From Halomonas alkalisoli (GTDB lineage: Bacteria; Pseudomonadota; Gammaproteobacteria; Pseudomonadales; Halomonadaceae): a DNA stretch of 64,000 nucleotides. The DNA lies in the NCBI RefSeq assembly GCF_021412585.1, contig NZ_JAKCMI010000044.1, positions 1 through 64,000 on the forward strand. Direction: 5' to 3'. Within the stretch, counting starts at the first letter, position 1. Each line of letters begins with the position of its first letter. A model generated the notes under the pieces. That model was not told where the DNA came from and did no database searches. It worked only from the letters and a program-made list of their open reading frames with translations. Shown here piece after piece: positions 46,319 through 54,443 of the stretch. The translations under genes were made by a program, and so were the position numbers.

Positions 46319-47125
46319 CTAGCTGAGGTGTGCGCCCAGTAGCCGCGTACGCTGGGGCCGAAAGCCGCCGATGGCCAGCGCCGAAAGGGCCAGGGTCACG
46401 CCCAGGGTGATGGCCACCGCTTCACCGTTCCACTGCCCGTAGAGGGCAAAACGCACCAGCTCCACCGCATGGGTGAAGGGGTTGAGCCGGCACAGTTGGT
46501 AGATCCAGGGGCTCGCCTCCTGCATGCGCCATAGCGGATAGAGCGCCGAGGAGAGGAAGAACATGGGAAAGATCACGAAGTTCATCACCCCGGCGAAGTT
46601 CTCCAGCTGCTTGACCCAGGTGGCGATCAGCAGGCCCAGGGCACCCAGCATCAGCGCGGCCAGCAGCAGCGCCGGCAGCACCGCCAGGTAGCCTTCCAGG
46701 GGTGGGCGCACGCCGACGCCCCAGCGGGCGATCAGCAGGAAGACATAGACCTGGATGACCGAGACGCTGCCCATGGCCAGCAGCTTGGTCAAGAGCAGGA
46801 AGGGGCGAGGCAGCGGGCTGGTGAGCAAGACGCGCATGGAGCCGAGCTCACGGTCGTAGACCATGGAGAGCGCGCCCTGCATCGAGTTGAACAGGATGAT
46901 CATGCCGCACAGGCCGGGCACGATATAGGTCTCGTAGGTGATGTAGGTCACATAGGGGGGAATGATCGATACGCCCAGCACCATGCGAAAGCCCGCGGCG
47001 AACACCACCAGCCACAGCAAGGGGCGCACCAGGGCGCTGGCAAACCGGGTGCGTTGCTGCCAGAAGCGCAGCCACTCCCGCTTCTGCACCCCGACGAAGC
47101 AGTACCAGTAGTCGCGCGGCGTCAT
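46319..47125 (-). CDS. ABC-2 type permease of PQQ alcohol dehydrogenase system
   Basis: A 268-residue membrane protein with six hydrophobic segments. Starts MTPRDYWYCFVGVQKREWLRFWQQRTRFASALVRPLLWL, typical of ABC-2 permeases associated with PQQ-dependent alcohol systems (PedC-like), and ends with ALYPLWRMQEASPWIYQLCRLNPFTHAVELVRF. ATG at 47125 overlaps the ATPase stop by 4 bases. Together with the ATPase it should export something linked to quinoprotein function; the cargo is unknown. Confidence 0.88.
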   Translation of the reverse strand: MTPRDYWYCFVGVQKREWLRFWQQRTRFASALVRPLLWLVVFAAGFRMVLGVSIIPPYVTYITYETYIVPGLCGMIILFNSMQGALSMVYDRELGSMRVLLTSPLPRPFLLLTKLLAMGSVSVIQVYVFLLIARWGVGVRPPLEGYLAVLPALLLAALMLGALGLLIATWVKQLENFAGVMNFVIFPMFFLSSALYPLWRMQEASPWIYQLCRLNPFTHAVELVRFALYGQWNGEAVAITLGVTLALSALAIGGFRPQRTRLLGAHLS

Positions 47126-47844
47126 GCGAGTGCCTCCCGGGTCAAGGCGTTGAAGGTGTCGGTGAGGCTGATGCCGCCGTGTCGTCGGCAAAGCGCATCG
47201 CCCGGCTCGTCGGCCAGCAGGCGCCCGCGGTGCAGCACCAGCACCTGGTCCTCCGGCGCGATCTCTTCGATGAGGTGGGTCGCCCAGAGCACGGTGACCT
47301 GGCGATCCCGGCATAGCTGGCGAACGTGGGCACCGAGGGCCGCTCGGCTGTCGAGATCGAGCCCGGCGGTGGGCTCGTCGAGCAGCAGCAGGGCAGGGCT
47401 GTGCAGCATGGCACGGGCGATCTCCACCCGCCTGCGGTGGCCGCCGTTGAGCCGGCGTACCGGCATGCGGGCATGTTCGGTCAGCTGCTGGCGCTCCAGC
47501 TCCTCGCCGCAGCGTCGCCGACCCTCACGCGGCGACATGCCGTGCAAGGCCGCATGGTAGAGCAGGTTCTGGCTCACGCTGAGGTCAAGGTCCAGGGCGT
47601 TCTGCTGAAAGACGGCTCCGATATGGCGCATCACGGCGGCGGGCTGATGCCTGAGCGACCGCTCGCCGAGGCGCAGGTCGCCCTGCTGCAGGGCGAGAAG
47701 GCGGGTCATCAGGCCGAACAGGGTCGACTTGCCGGCCCCGTTGGGCCCGAGCAGGGCGTGGAAACGGCCGGAGGCCAGCGTGAAGCTGACCTCCTGCAGG
47801 ACGGGCTGGCGCCGATAGCGATAGCCGATGCCCCGGGCTTCCAT
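47122..47844 (-). CDS. ABC transporter ATPase of PQQ alcohol dehydrogenase system
   Basis: A 240-residue ATPase: Walker A GPNGAGKST, Q-loop VFQQNALDLDLSVSQNLLYHAALHG, signature LNGGHRRRVEIAR, Walker B LLLLDEPTAGLD, H-loop ATHL. It matches the ABC ATPase family reserved for PQQ-dependent alcohol systems. Start at 47844 lies two bases after the stop of the beta-propeller gene, so the minus-strand run of binding protein, propeller, ATPase and permease is one operon. Confidence 0.9.
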   Translation of the reverse strand: MEARGIGYRYRRQPVLQEVSFTLASGRFHALLGPNGAGKSTLFGLMTRLLALQQGDLRLGERSLRHQPAAVMRHIGAVFQQNALDLDLSVSQNLLYHAALHGMSPREGRRRCGEELERQQLTEHARMPVRRLNGGHRRRVEIARAMLHSPALLLLDEPTAGLDLDSRAALGAHVRQLCRDRQVTVLWATHLIEEIAPEDQVLVLHRGRLLADEPGDALCRRHGGISLTDTFNALTREALA

Positions 47845-47846
47845 GA

Positions 47847-48830
47847 TCACGACTCGGTACCCGAGGTGATGCGCACGCCCCAGGGGAAGCGGCCCACGCT
47901 GATGGTCTTGACCACCTCGAGCTTGTCGACGTCGATCACCGAGACATCGCCGCTGACGCCGTTGGTGGTCAGCAGGGTCTTCTCGTCGGGGCTCAGCGCG
48001 ACCTGCCATACCCGGGCGCCCACCAGCAGGTAGTCGAGCACCTCGAAGGTCTGGGCATCCACCACCGCGATGTGATTGGCCGGTCCAAGGGCGACGAAGG
48101 CATAGCGACCGTCGGAGGTGAGCTGTATGCCGACAGGCTGGACGCGGTCCTGGTTCACGCCGGGGATGCGGAAGTCGATGGTGTGGATCTCTTCGAGGCT
48201 CTCGACATCGATGATATGCACGGTACCGCCGATCTCCGCCGAGGCCCACAGCAGGGCATCGTCGTGGGTGAACTCCACGTGGCGCGGGCGGGCGCCGATG
48301 ACGATGTTCTTCTCGATCTCGAAGGTCTCGGTGTTGATCCAGTGCAGCATGTTGGAGGTCTCGCTGGTGTTCACCGCCCAGCGGCCGTCGTAGCTGACGC
48401 CCATGCCTTCGGGCTCGATGCCCACTTCGATCTGTGCCAGCACGCGTTTGGTATCCACGTCCAGCACGGTGACCAGGGCGTCATCCTCGTTGGCAATATA
48501 GAGATGCCGGCCGTTGGGATGCAGGGCGAACTGCTCGGGATCCTCGCCGGAGGGCAGGGTGTCGATGACCTGTCGGGTTCCCAGGTCGAGGATCTCCACA
48601 GCATCGTCGTCGCTGGCGCAGATGTAGAGCAGGTCTTCGTCGGGCGACAGCAGAATGCCCCGCGGGCGCTGGCCGACGGCGATAGTGTCGATCACCTCGA
48701 GGGAGGCCATGTCGATGATCGAGATGGTGTTGTCGCGCTCGTTGGAGACATAGGCCAGGCTTTGGGCCCATAGCGGTGTGGAGAGGCCCAGGGTCAGGCA
48801 GAGGGTGGCTAGGCGGGTGGCGATTTTCAT
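47847..48830 (-). CDS. PQQ-associated YVTN beta-propeller protein
   Basis: A 327-residue exported protein. Signal peptide ends near WAQSLA; seven YVTN-type repeats follow (AYVSNERDNTISIIDMASLEV, LYICASDDDAVEILDLGTRQV, LYIANEDDALVTVLDVDTKRV and so on), forming a seven-blade propeller. The family is restricted to quinoprotein loci. It may serve as a periplasmic partner of the ABC system or of the dehydrogenase; role unproven. Rich in Asp and Glu as expected for a halophile's exported protein. Confidence 0.9.
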   Translation of the reverse strand: MKIATRLATLCLTLGLSTPLWAQSLAYVSNERDNTISIIDMASLEVIDTIAVGQRPRGILLSPDEDLLYICASDDDAVEILDLGTRQVIDTLPSGEDPEQFALHPNGRHLYIANEDDALVTVLDVDTKRVLAQIEVGIEPEGMGVSYDGRWAVNTSETSNMLHWINTETFEIEKNIVIGARPRHVEFTHDDALLWASAEIGGTVHIIDVESLEEIHTIDFRIPGVNQDRVQPVGIQLTSDGRYAFVALGPANHIAVVDAQTFEVLDYLLVGARVWQVALSPDEKTLLTTNGVSGDVSVIDVDKLEVVKTISVGRFPWGVRITSGTES

Positions 48831-48865
48831 GATCGGTTCCTTCGGTGCAGGTCAGGGAGCGGGTC

Positions 48866-50050
48866 TCAGTCGCGCAGGTGGCAGCGGCTTTCCGGGCGGT
48901 CGTAGCCCAGGGTGTCGAGCTCGGTGTGCTGATGCAGAAAGCCTTCGAAGGGCGCCATGCCCACCAGGCTGTTGGGGTGGGCGAGGGGCACCGGCTGGCG
49001 CAGCTGACCGTTCCAGTCGCGGAAGCTGAGCGGACGACCCTTGAAGGCGGCCAGTTCGAAGTCGTCGCCGAGCAGGTAGTCGCGCAGGGTGGGCATGTCG
49101 GCGCTTTCGGTACGTGTCATTGCCTCGCCCACGGCGCGTATCGCCGCCCAGGCGGCATAGTCGGTGCCGGTCATGTGGCGTTCGGCCTGCTTGTGGAAGC
49201 GGTTCTGCAGCTGCGCCGCTCCCCAGGCTTCCACGGCGGGGTGCCAGGCATCCGCCGCCATGCCCTGGGTGCCGGCCACGGGACGTGGCAGCCAGGTATT
49301 GAAGGGCACGAAATCGCCGAAGTCGTTGCGCTCGTCGGCGACTACCACCACGTCATAGTCGGGCCCCTGGGTGAACAGTGGCAGCTCGGCGGACGCGTTG
49401 CGGCGCATGTCGGCCTCGAAGGTCCACTCCTTGTCGGCGACCACCCGCAAGGCGAATTTCTCGGCGGATCGGCGGAAGGCATCGGCCCAGGCCTGGTCGT
49501 CTTCGGTCTGGCCGCTGATCAGGAACACCGAGCGCCAGCGCCGCCAGCTGAGCCATTGGGCCAGGGCGTCGGTCAACATGGCGTGGCTGGGGGCGGTGTG
49601 CAGCAAGTAGGGTGAGCAGTCGTCGAGGCGAAGCGACACATCCCGGGCCGCCGCGTTGAACAGCAGGGCCTGGTCGCCGTTGATCTCGACGGCCTTGCGC
49701 AGGGTCTGCGCCGGCACGTTCAGCACTATCAGGCCGATATCGTCCTCGAGCATGGCCGAGAGCGCTTCCAGCAAGGCGTCCTCGCTGGCGGCAATGATGC
49801 TCTCGAGTTCATGGCTCTGGCCGAGGAAGCGGCCAGTGCTCATGTTGTCGCTGATCCCCAGGCGGGCACCCTGCAGGCCCGAATCCTCGGGCTCGGGGGT
49901 CAGCTGGGCCAGTGCCGGGCCGCGATCGGGCTGCCACTGCAGGTAGCCATATCGCAGGCTCATCTCGTCGGCATTGGCCAAGGGGGCCAGCAGCCAGCCA
50001 CCCAGTGCCAGTCCGTAGACAAGGCGTCGCATTTGCTGGGAAGTGTCCAT
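48866..50050 (-). CDS. ABC transporter binding protein of PQQ alcohol dehydrogenase system
   Basis: A 394-residue exported protein with a signal peptide (RRLVYGLALGGWLLAPLANADE) and a type I periplasmic binding fold like the branched-chain amino-acid receptors: GLQGARLGISDNMSTGRFLGQ, LIVLNVPAQTLRKA, WRSVFLISGQTEDDQAWADAFRRSAEKF and YDVVVVADERNDFGDFVPF. This is the binding-protein family that accompanies the ABC-2 pair in PQQ loci. AGGAGA precedes the ATG at 50050. It ends 35 bases before the propeller gene. Confidence 0.88.
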   Translation of the reverse strand: MDTSQQMRRLVYGLALGGWLLAPLANADEMSLRYGYLQWQPDRGPALAQLTPEPEDSGLQGARLGISDNMSTGRFLGQSHELESIIAASEDALLEALSAMLEDDIGLIVLNVPAQTLRKAVEINGDQALLFNAAARDVSLRLDDCSPYLLHTAPSHAMLTDALAQWLSWRRWRSVFLISGQTEDDQAWADAFRRSAEKFALRVVADKEWTFEADMRRNASAELPLFTQGPDYDVVVVADERNDFGDFVPFNTWLPRPVAGTQGMAADAWHPAVEAWGAAQLQNRFHKQAERHMTGTDYAAWAAIRAVGEAMTRTESADMPTLRDYLLGDDFELAAFKGRPLSFRDWNGQLRQPVPLAHPNSLVGMAPFEGFLHQHTELDTLGYDRPESRCHLRD

Positions 50051-50086
50051 GACATCTCCTGGTCGAGAAGGGTCGAAAACGGGGCA

Positions 50087-50611
50087 TCACTGCACGACGA
50101 AGGTGCCGGTCACGCCCCGCTCCTCCAGTCCCGCGCAGGCCCATTCGTAGGTGCCGGGGCGGATGGGCACGAAGAACAGCTCGGCCTCGCCTTCACGCTC
50201 GAACTCCAGCTCGGTCAGGGTGGGTGCCTTGATCTCCACGTTGCCCACCTCGATCTTGCGCAACCAGGCATTCTTGAAGAAGCCGGGGGCCACCCAGGCG
50301 CACTCCTGCATGCCCGTGGCTTCGACCACCAGCCGGTAGGACTGGCCGGTTTCCAGTTGATGCTCACGCACCGACACTCCGAGCATGCTCTCGCCGGTGC
50401 CGATCACCAGGCGCTCCAGGCGCTCGGGCCGGTTGGCCAGGTCGCCGGCCGCCAGGGCCGCGCCGGTGGTGAAGCTCAGGGCCAGGGCCAACAGCCCCAT
50501 GGCGGCAGGGCGGCGTGCGGTGGGACGCTTGCGGGCAGGAACAGTACGGCAAGGGGAAGTACGGCAAGGGGAAGTACGGCAAGGGGAAGTACGGCAAGAG
50601 GTGGCGGACAT
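50087..50611 (-). CDS. Exported cupredoxin-like protein lacking copper ligands
   Basis: A 174-residue protein. The start is unusual: a positively charged N-terminal segment contains the pentapeptide CRTSP/CRTVP repeated four times, encoded by a 15-base tandem repeat, then RKRPTARRPAAMG and a signal-peptide core ending ALAAGD. The mature part looks like a cupredoxin, with the end GTYEWACAGLEERGVTGTFVV. In blue-copper proteins this reads C-x2-H-xxx-GM-x-G; here the histidine is Leu and the methionine is Val, so a normal type 1 copper site cannot form. AAGGAG lies ahead of ATG 50611. It is the first gene of the minus-strand run ending in the ABC-2 permease. Confidence 0.75.
   Translation of the reverse strand: MSATSCRTSPCRTSPCRTSPCRTVPARKRPTARRPAAMGLLALALSFTTGAALAAGDLANRPERLERLVIGTGESMLGVSVREHQLETGQSYRLVVEATGMQECAWVAPGFFKNAWLRKIEVGNVEIKAPTLTELEFEREGEAELFFVPIRPGTYEWACAGLEERGVTGTFVVQ
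50543..50602. repeat. 15-base tandem repeat, four copies, in the cupredoxin-like gene
   Basis: AGTACGGCAAGGGGA is present three times exactly and once with changes at the end (50543, 50558, 50573, 50588). In frame it adds one CRTSP unit per copy to the n-region of the signal peptide, so copy number changes would not shift the frame. Confidence 0.9.
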
Positions 50612-50927
50612 GTTGTTGTTCTCCTTCGGGTTGCAGGACAGCCGACCGTGTGGCCATGCCGTCAAGTTCAGCACTTCGCGTCGTGCCGTCCCATGACACC
50701 ATGGGGCCCTTGTTCTCCTTCCAAGGGCGTAAGACGGGAGCAGGGGGAGAAGAGAGGACTAGTACCAAGGGAGGAGGGCGAGAGGCCGGAAAGTGGCGCT
50801 GCGCACGCGGCGCTGCGCTACCTAGACTCCACTCACACCGCTGCAGACCAGCGACCTGCGGCCTTGCTCGACTGCCGAATCTCACGACTACGACGTCTCA
50901 CAACAACTCACAACGACAGGTGCCCTC
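50612..50927. promoter_or_regulatory. Divergent promoter region with best-conserved shared element
   Basis: Spacer between the cupredoxin-like gene and the PedF cytochrome gene. ACCAAGGGAGGAGGG at 50764-50778 is 14 of 15 identical to the element before the alcohol dehydrogenase. CTTCCAAGG at 50718-50726, repeated in the pqqA1 and pqqA2 promoters, lies 37 bases further left. The two could serve the two directions. No gene is seen. Confidence 0.5.
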
Positions 50928-51398
50928 ATGCGAACCATGACTTCACTGACTCATGCTCTAGCCCACGCCCTGGTCACTCCCGTGCGCAAGGCCGTCGCCA
51001 TCTGCGGCGCCTGCCTGCTGCTGGGCGCTTCAGGCACTGCCCTGGGGCATGGCGATGTCACGCCGCAGGAAGTCGATACCAAGGGGTTGCCCGATCTGGG
51101 CGAGGCGCCGCTGATGGAGAACCCCTTCCGTCCCGGCAATCAACACGACGACTACCATGAGCTGGCCATACAGGTGGGCGAGAGTGGTTATGGCGGCAAC
51201 TGTGCCGTCTGTCACGGCATCCAGGCCATGTCGGGGGGGCTGACGCCGGACCTGCGCAAGCTCGAGGAGTGGGATGACGAGTTCTACCTGGAGCGTGTCA
51301 TCAAGGGCACCGAGCGGGGCATGCCCTCGTTCAAGGCGAATCTCGACCAGACCGCCATCTGGGCCATCAAGACTTACATCGAGTCGGTGACCCCGTGA
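50928..51398 (+). CDS. pedF: Cytochrome c-550 PedF-type
   Basis: A 156-residue exported single-haem cytochrome that takes electrons from the periplasmic PQQ alcohol dehydrogenase. Long signal peptide ending TALGHGD, a characteristic VTPQEVDTKGLPDLGEAPLMENPFR segment, the haem site CAVCHGIQAMSGGLTPDLR and a probable axial Met in GTERGMPSFK. AGGTG precedes the ATG. First gene of a run of four that leads to the alcohol dehydrogenase. Confidence 0.92.
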   Translation: MRTMTSLTHALAHALVTPVRKAVAICGACLLLGASGTALGHGDVTPQEVDTKGLPDLGEAPLMENPFRPGNQHDDYHELAIQVGESGYGGNCAVCHGIQAMSGGLTPDLRKLEEWDDEFYLERVIKGTERGMPSFKANLDQTAIWAIKTYIESVTP

Positions 51399-51448
51399 GT
51401 CGGGGGTAACCACTCAGCGGTCGCCATGCCTTCGGGAGAAAGCGCGCC

Positions 51449-52432
51449 ATGTGGAAACGAACCTTGATCTTGCTGTTGCTCATGCTGTTCCAGGCACCGG
51501 CCTGGGGGGAGGGGTTGGCACCGCAGGTGCTGCGCGTTGCCGTGGCGGAGGTGGTGGAGAGCAATCCCAGCGCCGAGCTGTTCCGGCGCCCGGCGCTGCG
51601 CAACCTCGATGAAGTGATGGCCTCCGGGTATATCAACATCGGGCTGTACGAGGATTTCCCCCCCTACTCCTATATTGACGATACGGGAGGGCCACGCGGT
51701 ATCGACGTCGAGATCGGACGCGCCATCGCCGATGGGCTGGGCCTGGAATTCCGCCCCTTCTGGATCAAGCCCGGCAGCAGCCTGGGGCGAGATCTCGGCA
51801 ACAATGTCTCCCGCGGACACTACCTGCGTCCGACCCAGGTGGCCGATGTCATGCTGCGGGTCCCCTACGACAAAAACTTCTCCTACCTGCGCGACTCCAC
51901 CGGTGAGTACATCAACAAGAGCGTGGTGATGTTCGGCCCCTACCAGCGCGAAGAGTGGGGCATCGCCTACGATGCCGGTCAACTCGATGGAGAGGCGACG
52001 CTGGGCAGCTTCCGCCACCAGCGCATCGGCGCGGAGTACGACACCCTGCCGGCCACCTACCTGACCGCCGTGATGGGTGGGCAACTGCGCGACAACGTTC
52101 GCCACTATCGCAACGTGGGCGACGCCTTTGCCGCCATGGCCCGCGGCGAAGTGGCAGGGGTCATGGCTATCCGCGGGGAGCTCGAACATTACCTGGCACA
52201 CCATCCGGCACACGACTTCCGGCTTGCCGAGCCACTGCTGCCCGGCATCTCTCGTCAGCAATGGGATATCGGCATGGCCGTTCGCCACAACCATCGCCAG
52301 TTGGGCTACGCGGTCGAGGCGATAGTGGATCGCGCGGTGCGTGATGGCAGCCTCGATGACATCTTCCAGGCCCATGCCCTCGAGTATCGTATGCCCGATT
52401 TCTACGCCGAGGTTCTCGGCCCGGCGGAGTGA
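51449..52432 (+). CDS. Quinoprotein-associated periplasmic binding protein (MxaJ/XoxJ-like)
   Basis: A 327-residue exported protein of the family-3 solute-binding fold: signal peptide ending PAWGEG, then LDEVMASGYINIGLYEDFPPYSYIDDTGGPRGIDVEIGRAIADGLGLEF and RNVGDAFAAMARGEVAGVMAIRGELEHYL. Such proteins beside PQQ dehydrogenases (XoxJ) are thought to help activate or assemble the enzyme rather than to transport. GGGAG ribosome site. Next gene begins six bases later. Confidence 0.87.
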   Translation: MWKRTLILLLLMLFQAPAWGEGLAPQVLRVAVAEVVESNPSAELFRRPALRNLDEVMASGYINIGLYEDFPPYSYIDDTGGPRGIDVEIGRAIADGLGLEFRPFWIKPGSSLGRDLGNNVSRGHYLRPTQVADVMLRVPYDKNFSYLRDSTGEYINKSVVMFGPYQREEWGIAYDAGQLDGEATLGSFRHQRIGAEYDTLPATYLTAVMGGQLRDNVRHYRNVGDAFAAMARGEVAGVMAIRGELEHYLAHHPAHDFRLAEPLLPGISRQQWDIGMAVRHNHRQLGYAVEAIVDRAVRDGSLDDIFQAHALEYRMPDFYAEVLGPAE

Positions 52433-52437
52433 CCGTG

Positions 52438-53253
52438 ATGAGCCAACAAGCGATGCTCTGGCTGGCACGCTGCGGATGGCTTGCGCTGACGGTTGGCTGC
52501 CTGGTGGCTTCAACCGTGACAGCAGCGGCATCCATCCCGGACGACCCTTTTCGCTCGCCCATGTGGCACTACAACCTCAATCGCTATCTTGGCGAAGAGG
52601 CGGTAGTCCAGCACAGCGACCAGGTGGTGCTCAAGGTGCCCCACTTCGCCGAGGACGCCACCCAGGTGCCCCTGACGGTGGATCTCCCCGGCTTCGGCTC
52701 GCCCGTCAAGCAGGTCATCACCTGGGTCGATCTCAACCCGGTACCGCATCTCTTCACCTTCCGGCCCGAAGCCACCGAGGTGCGGGGCATTGCCCTGAAT
52801 TTCCGTATCCAGCAGGCTTCCACGGTGCGTGCGGCGGTGCAGGATGAGCAGGGCGTGTGGCACATCGGCAGTGCCCATGTGGATGCGGCCGGCGGTGGTT
52901 GCACCGCGCCCAGCGCCACGGCCAGCAATCCCGACTGGGCGGCCAGCCTCGGCCAGATGCGCGGTGCGCTATTCAGCCCGGTCAGTGGGCCGGCCAGCAC
53001 TCGCCTGAAGCTGCAGGTCATGCATCCCATGGACACTGGGATGGTGGGCAACATTCCGCGATTCAACATCGAGGATGTGGAACTGCGAGATGCCGCGAAT
53101 CAGGCGCGACTCGCCACCATGTCGCTGTCCGAATCGGCCTCGGAGAACCCGCTGTTCGTCTTTGACCTGGAGCACGAGGGGAAGGAGGCCGGGCTCACGC
53201 TATGGATGCGTGACAACGGCGGAAACGTCTTCGAAAGTCACCTGGGTAGCTGA
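52438..53253 (+). CDS. Quinoprotein dehydrogenase-associated SoxYZ-like carrier
   Basis: A 271-residue exported fusion of SoxY-like and SoxZ-like halves. Signal peptide to about residue 30 (VTAAASIPDD). SoxY half with DQVVLKVPHFAEDATQVPLTVDLPG and VRAAVQDEQGVWHIGSAHVDAAGGGCTAPSA, where GGGC is the carrier cysteine. SoxZ half with ALFSPVSGPASTRLKLQVMHPMDTGM. The family always sits by PQQ dehydrogenases and is part of the so-called quinoprotein relay with the metallohydrolase that follows two bases later. It differs from the sulfur-locus copy at 21102 in lacking a Tat motif. Confidence 0.9.
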   Translation: MSQQAMLWLARCGWLALTVGCLVASTVTAAASIPDDPFRSPMWHYNLNRYLGEEAVVQHSDQVVLKVPHFAEDATQVPLTVDLPGFGSPVKQVITWVDLNPVPHLFTFRPEATEVRGIALNFRIQQASTVRAAVQDEQGVWHIGSAHVDAAGGGCTAPSATASNPDWAASLGQMRGALFSPVSGPASTRLKLQVMHPMDTGMVGNIPRFNIEDVELRDAANQARLATMSLSESASENPLFVFDLEHEGKEAGLTLWMRDNGGNVFESHLGS

Positions 53254-53255
53254 TC

Positions 53256-54200
53256 ATGCGATACGCCATGCTGCTGTTGGGTAGCTTGATTCTTGGTGGA
53301 GGCAGTGTTTCGGCCGAGAGCTTTCGGTACGTCCTTGAACCGGTGGAAATCACCCCGGATGTCTGGGTCATCGAAGGCGTGACGGAGGATTTTTCCCGTG
53401 ATAACGGGGGCAATATCGTCAACACCGCCTTTATCCTGACCGCAGAGGGTGTGGTGGTCTTCGATACCGGCCCTTCGCGGCGCTACGGCGAGCAGATGCG
53501 GGAGGCCATCGCCTCGATCACCGACCTTCCCGTTACCCATGTCTTTCTCTCCCATCATCATCCCGACCATGTGTTCGGCAACCAGGCCTTCGACCCGCAA
53601 AGGCTTCACGCGCTGGACGATACCATCGCACTGCTCAAGGCCCAGGGTGACGACTTCGCCGAAAACCTCTACAGGGCACTCGGTGACTGGATGCGGGGCA
53701 CCGAGGTCGTGCTGCCCACCCGGCGCGTCACGCCCGGTCGGATGACCATTGGCGGTCGCGATATCGAGCTGATCGCCATGAGCGGCCATTCCGGGGCCGA
53801 CCTGGTGCTGCTGGATCATGCCTCCGGTGTGCTGCTGGCCGCCGACATGGTGTTCTTTCAGCGCGCGCCGACCACGCCGCACACGCCTGGCATCGACGTC
53901 TGGCGTGAGGAATTGCGCGAACTGGAAGCGCTCGACTTTCGCTATCTGGTGCCCGGCCACGGTCCGGTGGTGGAGGACACGGCGCCCTTCGATCAGATGC
54001 ACGATTATCTTGCCTGGCTGGATACAAGCCTCAGGGAGGCGGCCGGCCAGGGCCTGACCGCCAGCGAGGTCATGGCCATGGCCATTCCTGAGCGGTTCGA
54101 TGAGATAGCGGTCGCGCGCCATGAGCTGATTCGCAGCGTGACCCACCTGTATGGCCGCTACGAGCGTGAAGCGTTGTCGCCGCTGGCCGGGGGAGGGTAA
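53256..54200 (+). CDS. Quinoprotein relay system zinc metallohydrolase
   Basis: A 314-residue exported metallo-beta-lactamase-fold protein related to SoxH. Signal peptide (MRYAMLLLGSLILGGGSVSAES), metal site HVFLSHHHPDHVFG, further ligands in AMSGHSGADLVLLD and VPGHGPVVED, plus DTGPSRRYGEQM. It follows the SoxYZ-like carrier and probably acts on a thiol or thioester adduct on it (inference from the family). A T-run terminator lies behind it. Confidence 0.9.
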   Translation: MRYAMLLLGSLILGGGSVSAESFRYVLEPVEITPDVWVIEGVTEDFSRDNGGNIVNTAFILTAEGVVVFDTGPSRRYGEQMREAIASITDLPVTHVFLSHHHPDHVFGNQAFDPQRLHALDDTIALLKAQGDDFAENLYRALGDWMRGTEVVLPTRRVTPGRMTIGGRDIELIAMSGHSGADLVLLDHASGVLLAADMVFFQRAPTTPHTPGIDVWREELRELEALDFRYLVPGHGPVVEDTAPFDQMHDYLAWLDTSLREAAGQGLTASEVMAMAIPERFDEIAVARHELIRSVTHLYGRYEREALSPLAGGG

Positions 54201-54240
54201 GCGCAATTCTGCCTGACGTTTCTTACCGTGCATGGCTCTT

Positions 54241-54279
54241 GCCACCTTGATCAGTTGCAGCGATCGGGTGGCTTTTTTT
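54241..54279 (+). terminator. Rho-independent terminator after the metallohydrolase gene
   Basis: GCCACC pairs with GGTGGC with an inner GATC/GATC pairing, followed by seven T. Ends the pedF operon and separates it from the alcohol dehydrogenase promoter. Confidence 0.8.
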
Positions 54280-54303
54280 ATGGATGAATCCCCGGGTCGT
54301 ACG

Positions 54304-54318
54304 ACCAAGAGAGGAGGG
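54304..54318 (+). promoter_or_regulatory. Shared 15-base element ahead of PQQ alcohol dehydrogenase
   Basis: ACCAAGAGAGGAGGG, 126 bases before the start codon, preceded by TACG as in the pqqA2 copy. Candidate regulator site. Confidence 0.5.
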
Positions 54319-54443
54319 AATGTCGTCCCTGTTGGCCATGGCTGAGAACGCCGAGATCCACCAGATTGAAAGGCGCAGCGCCAAGACGCGCGCTGGCGTT
54401 CGAACAACAATTCCATTGAATTACTGTCCCTCCGGAGACCGTC

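Noticed and set aside
52438..53253. Second SoxYZ-like gene as evidence for a full Sox thiosulfate system
   Set aside because: Its neighbours are all quinoprotein-associated families and no other sox enzyme is present, so it belongs to the PQQ relay group.
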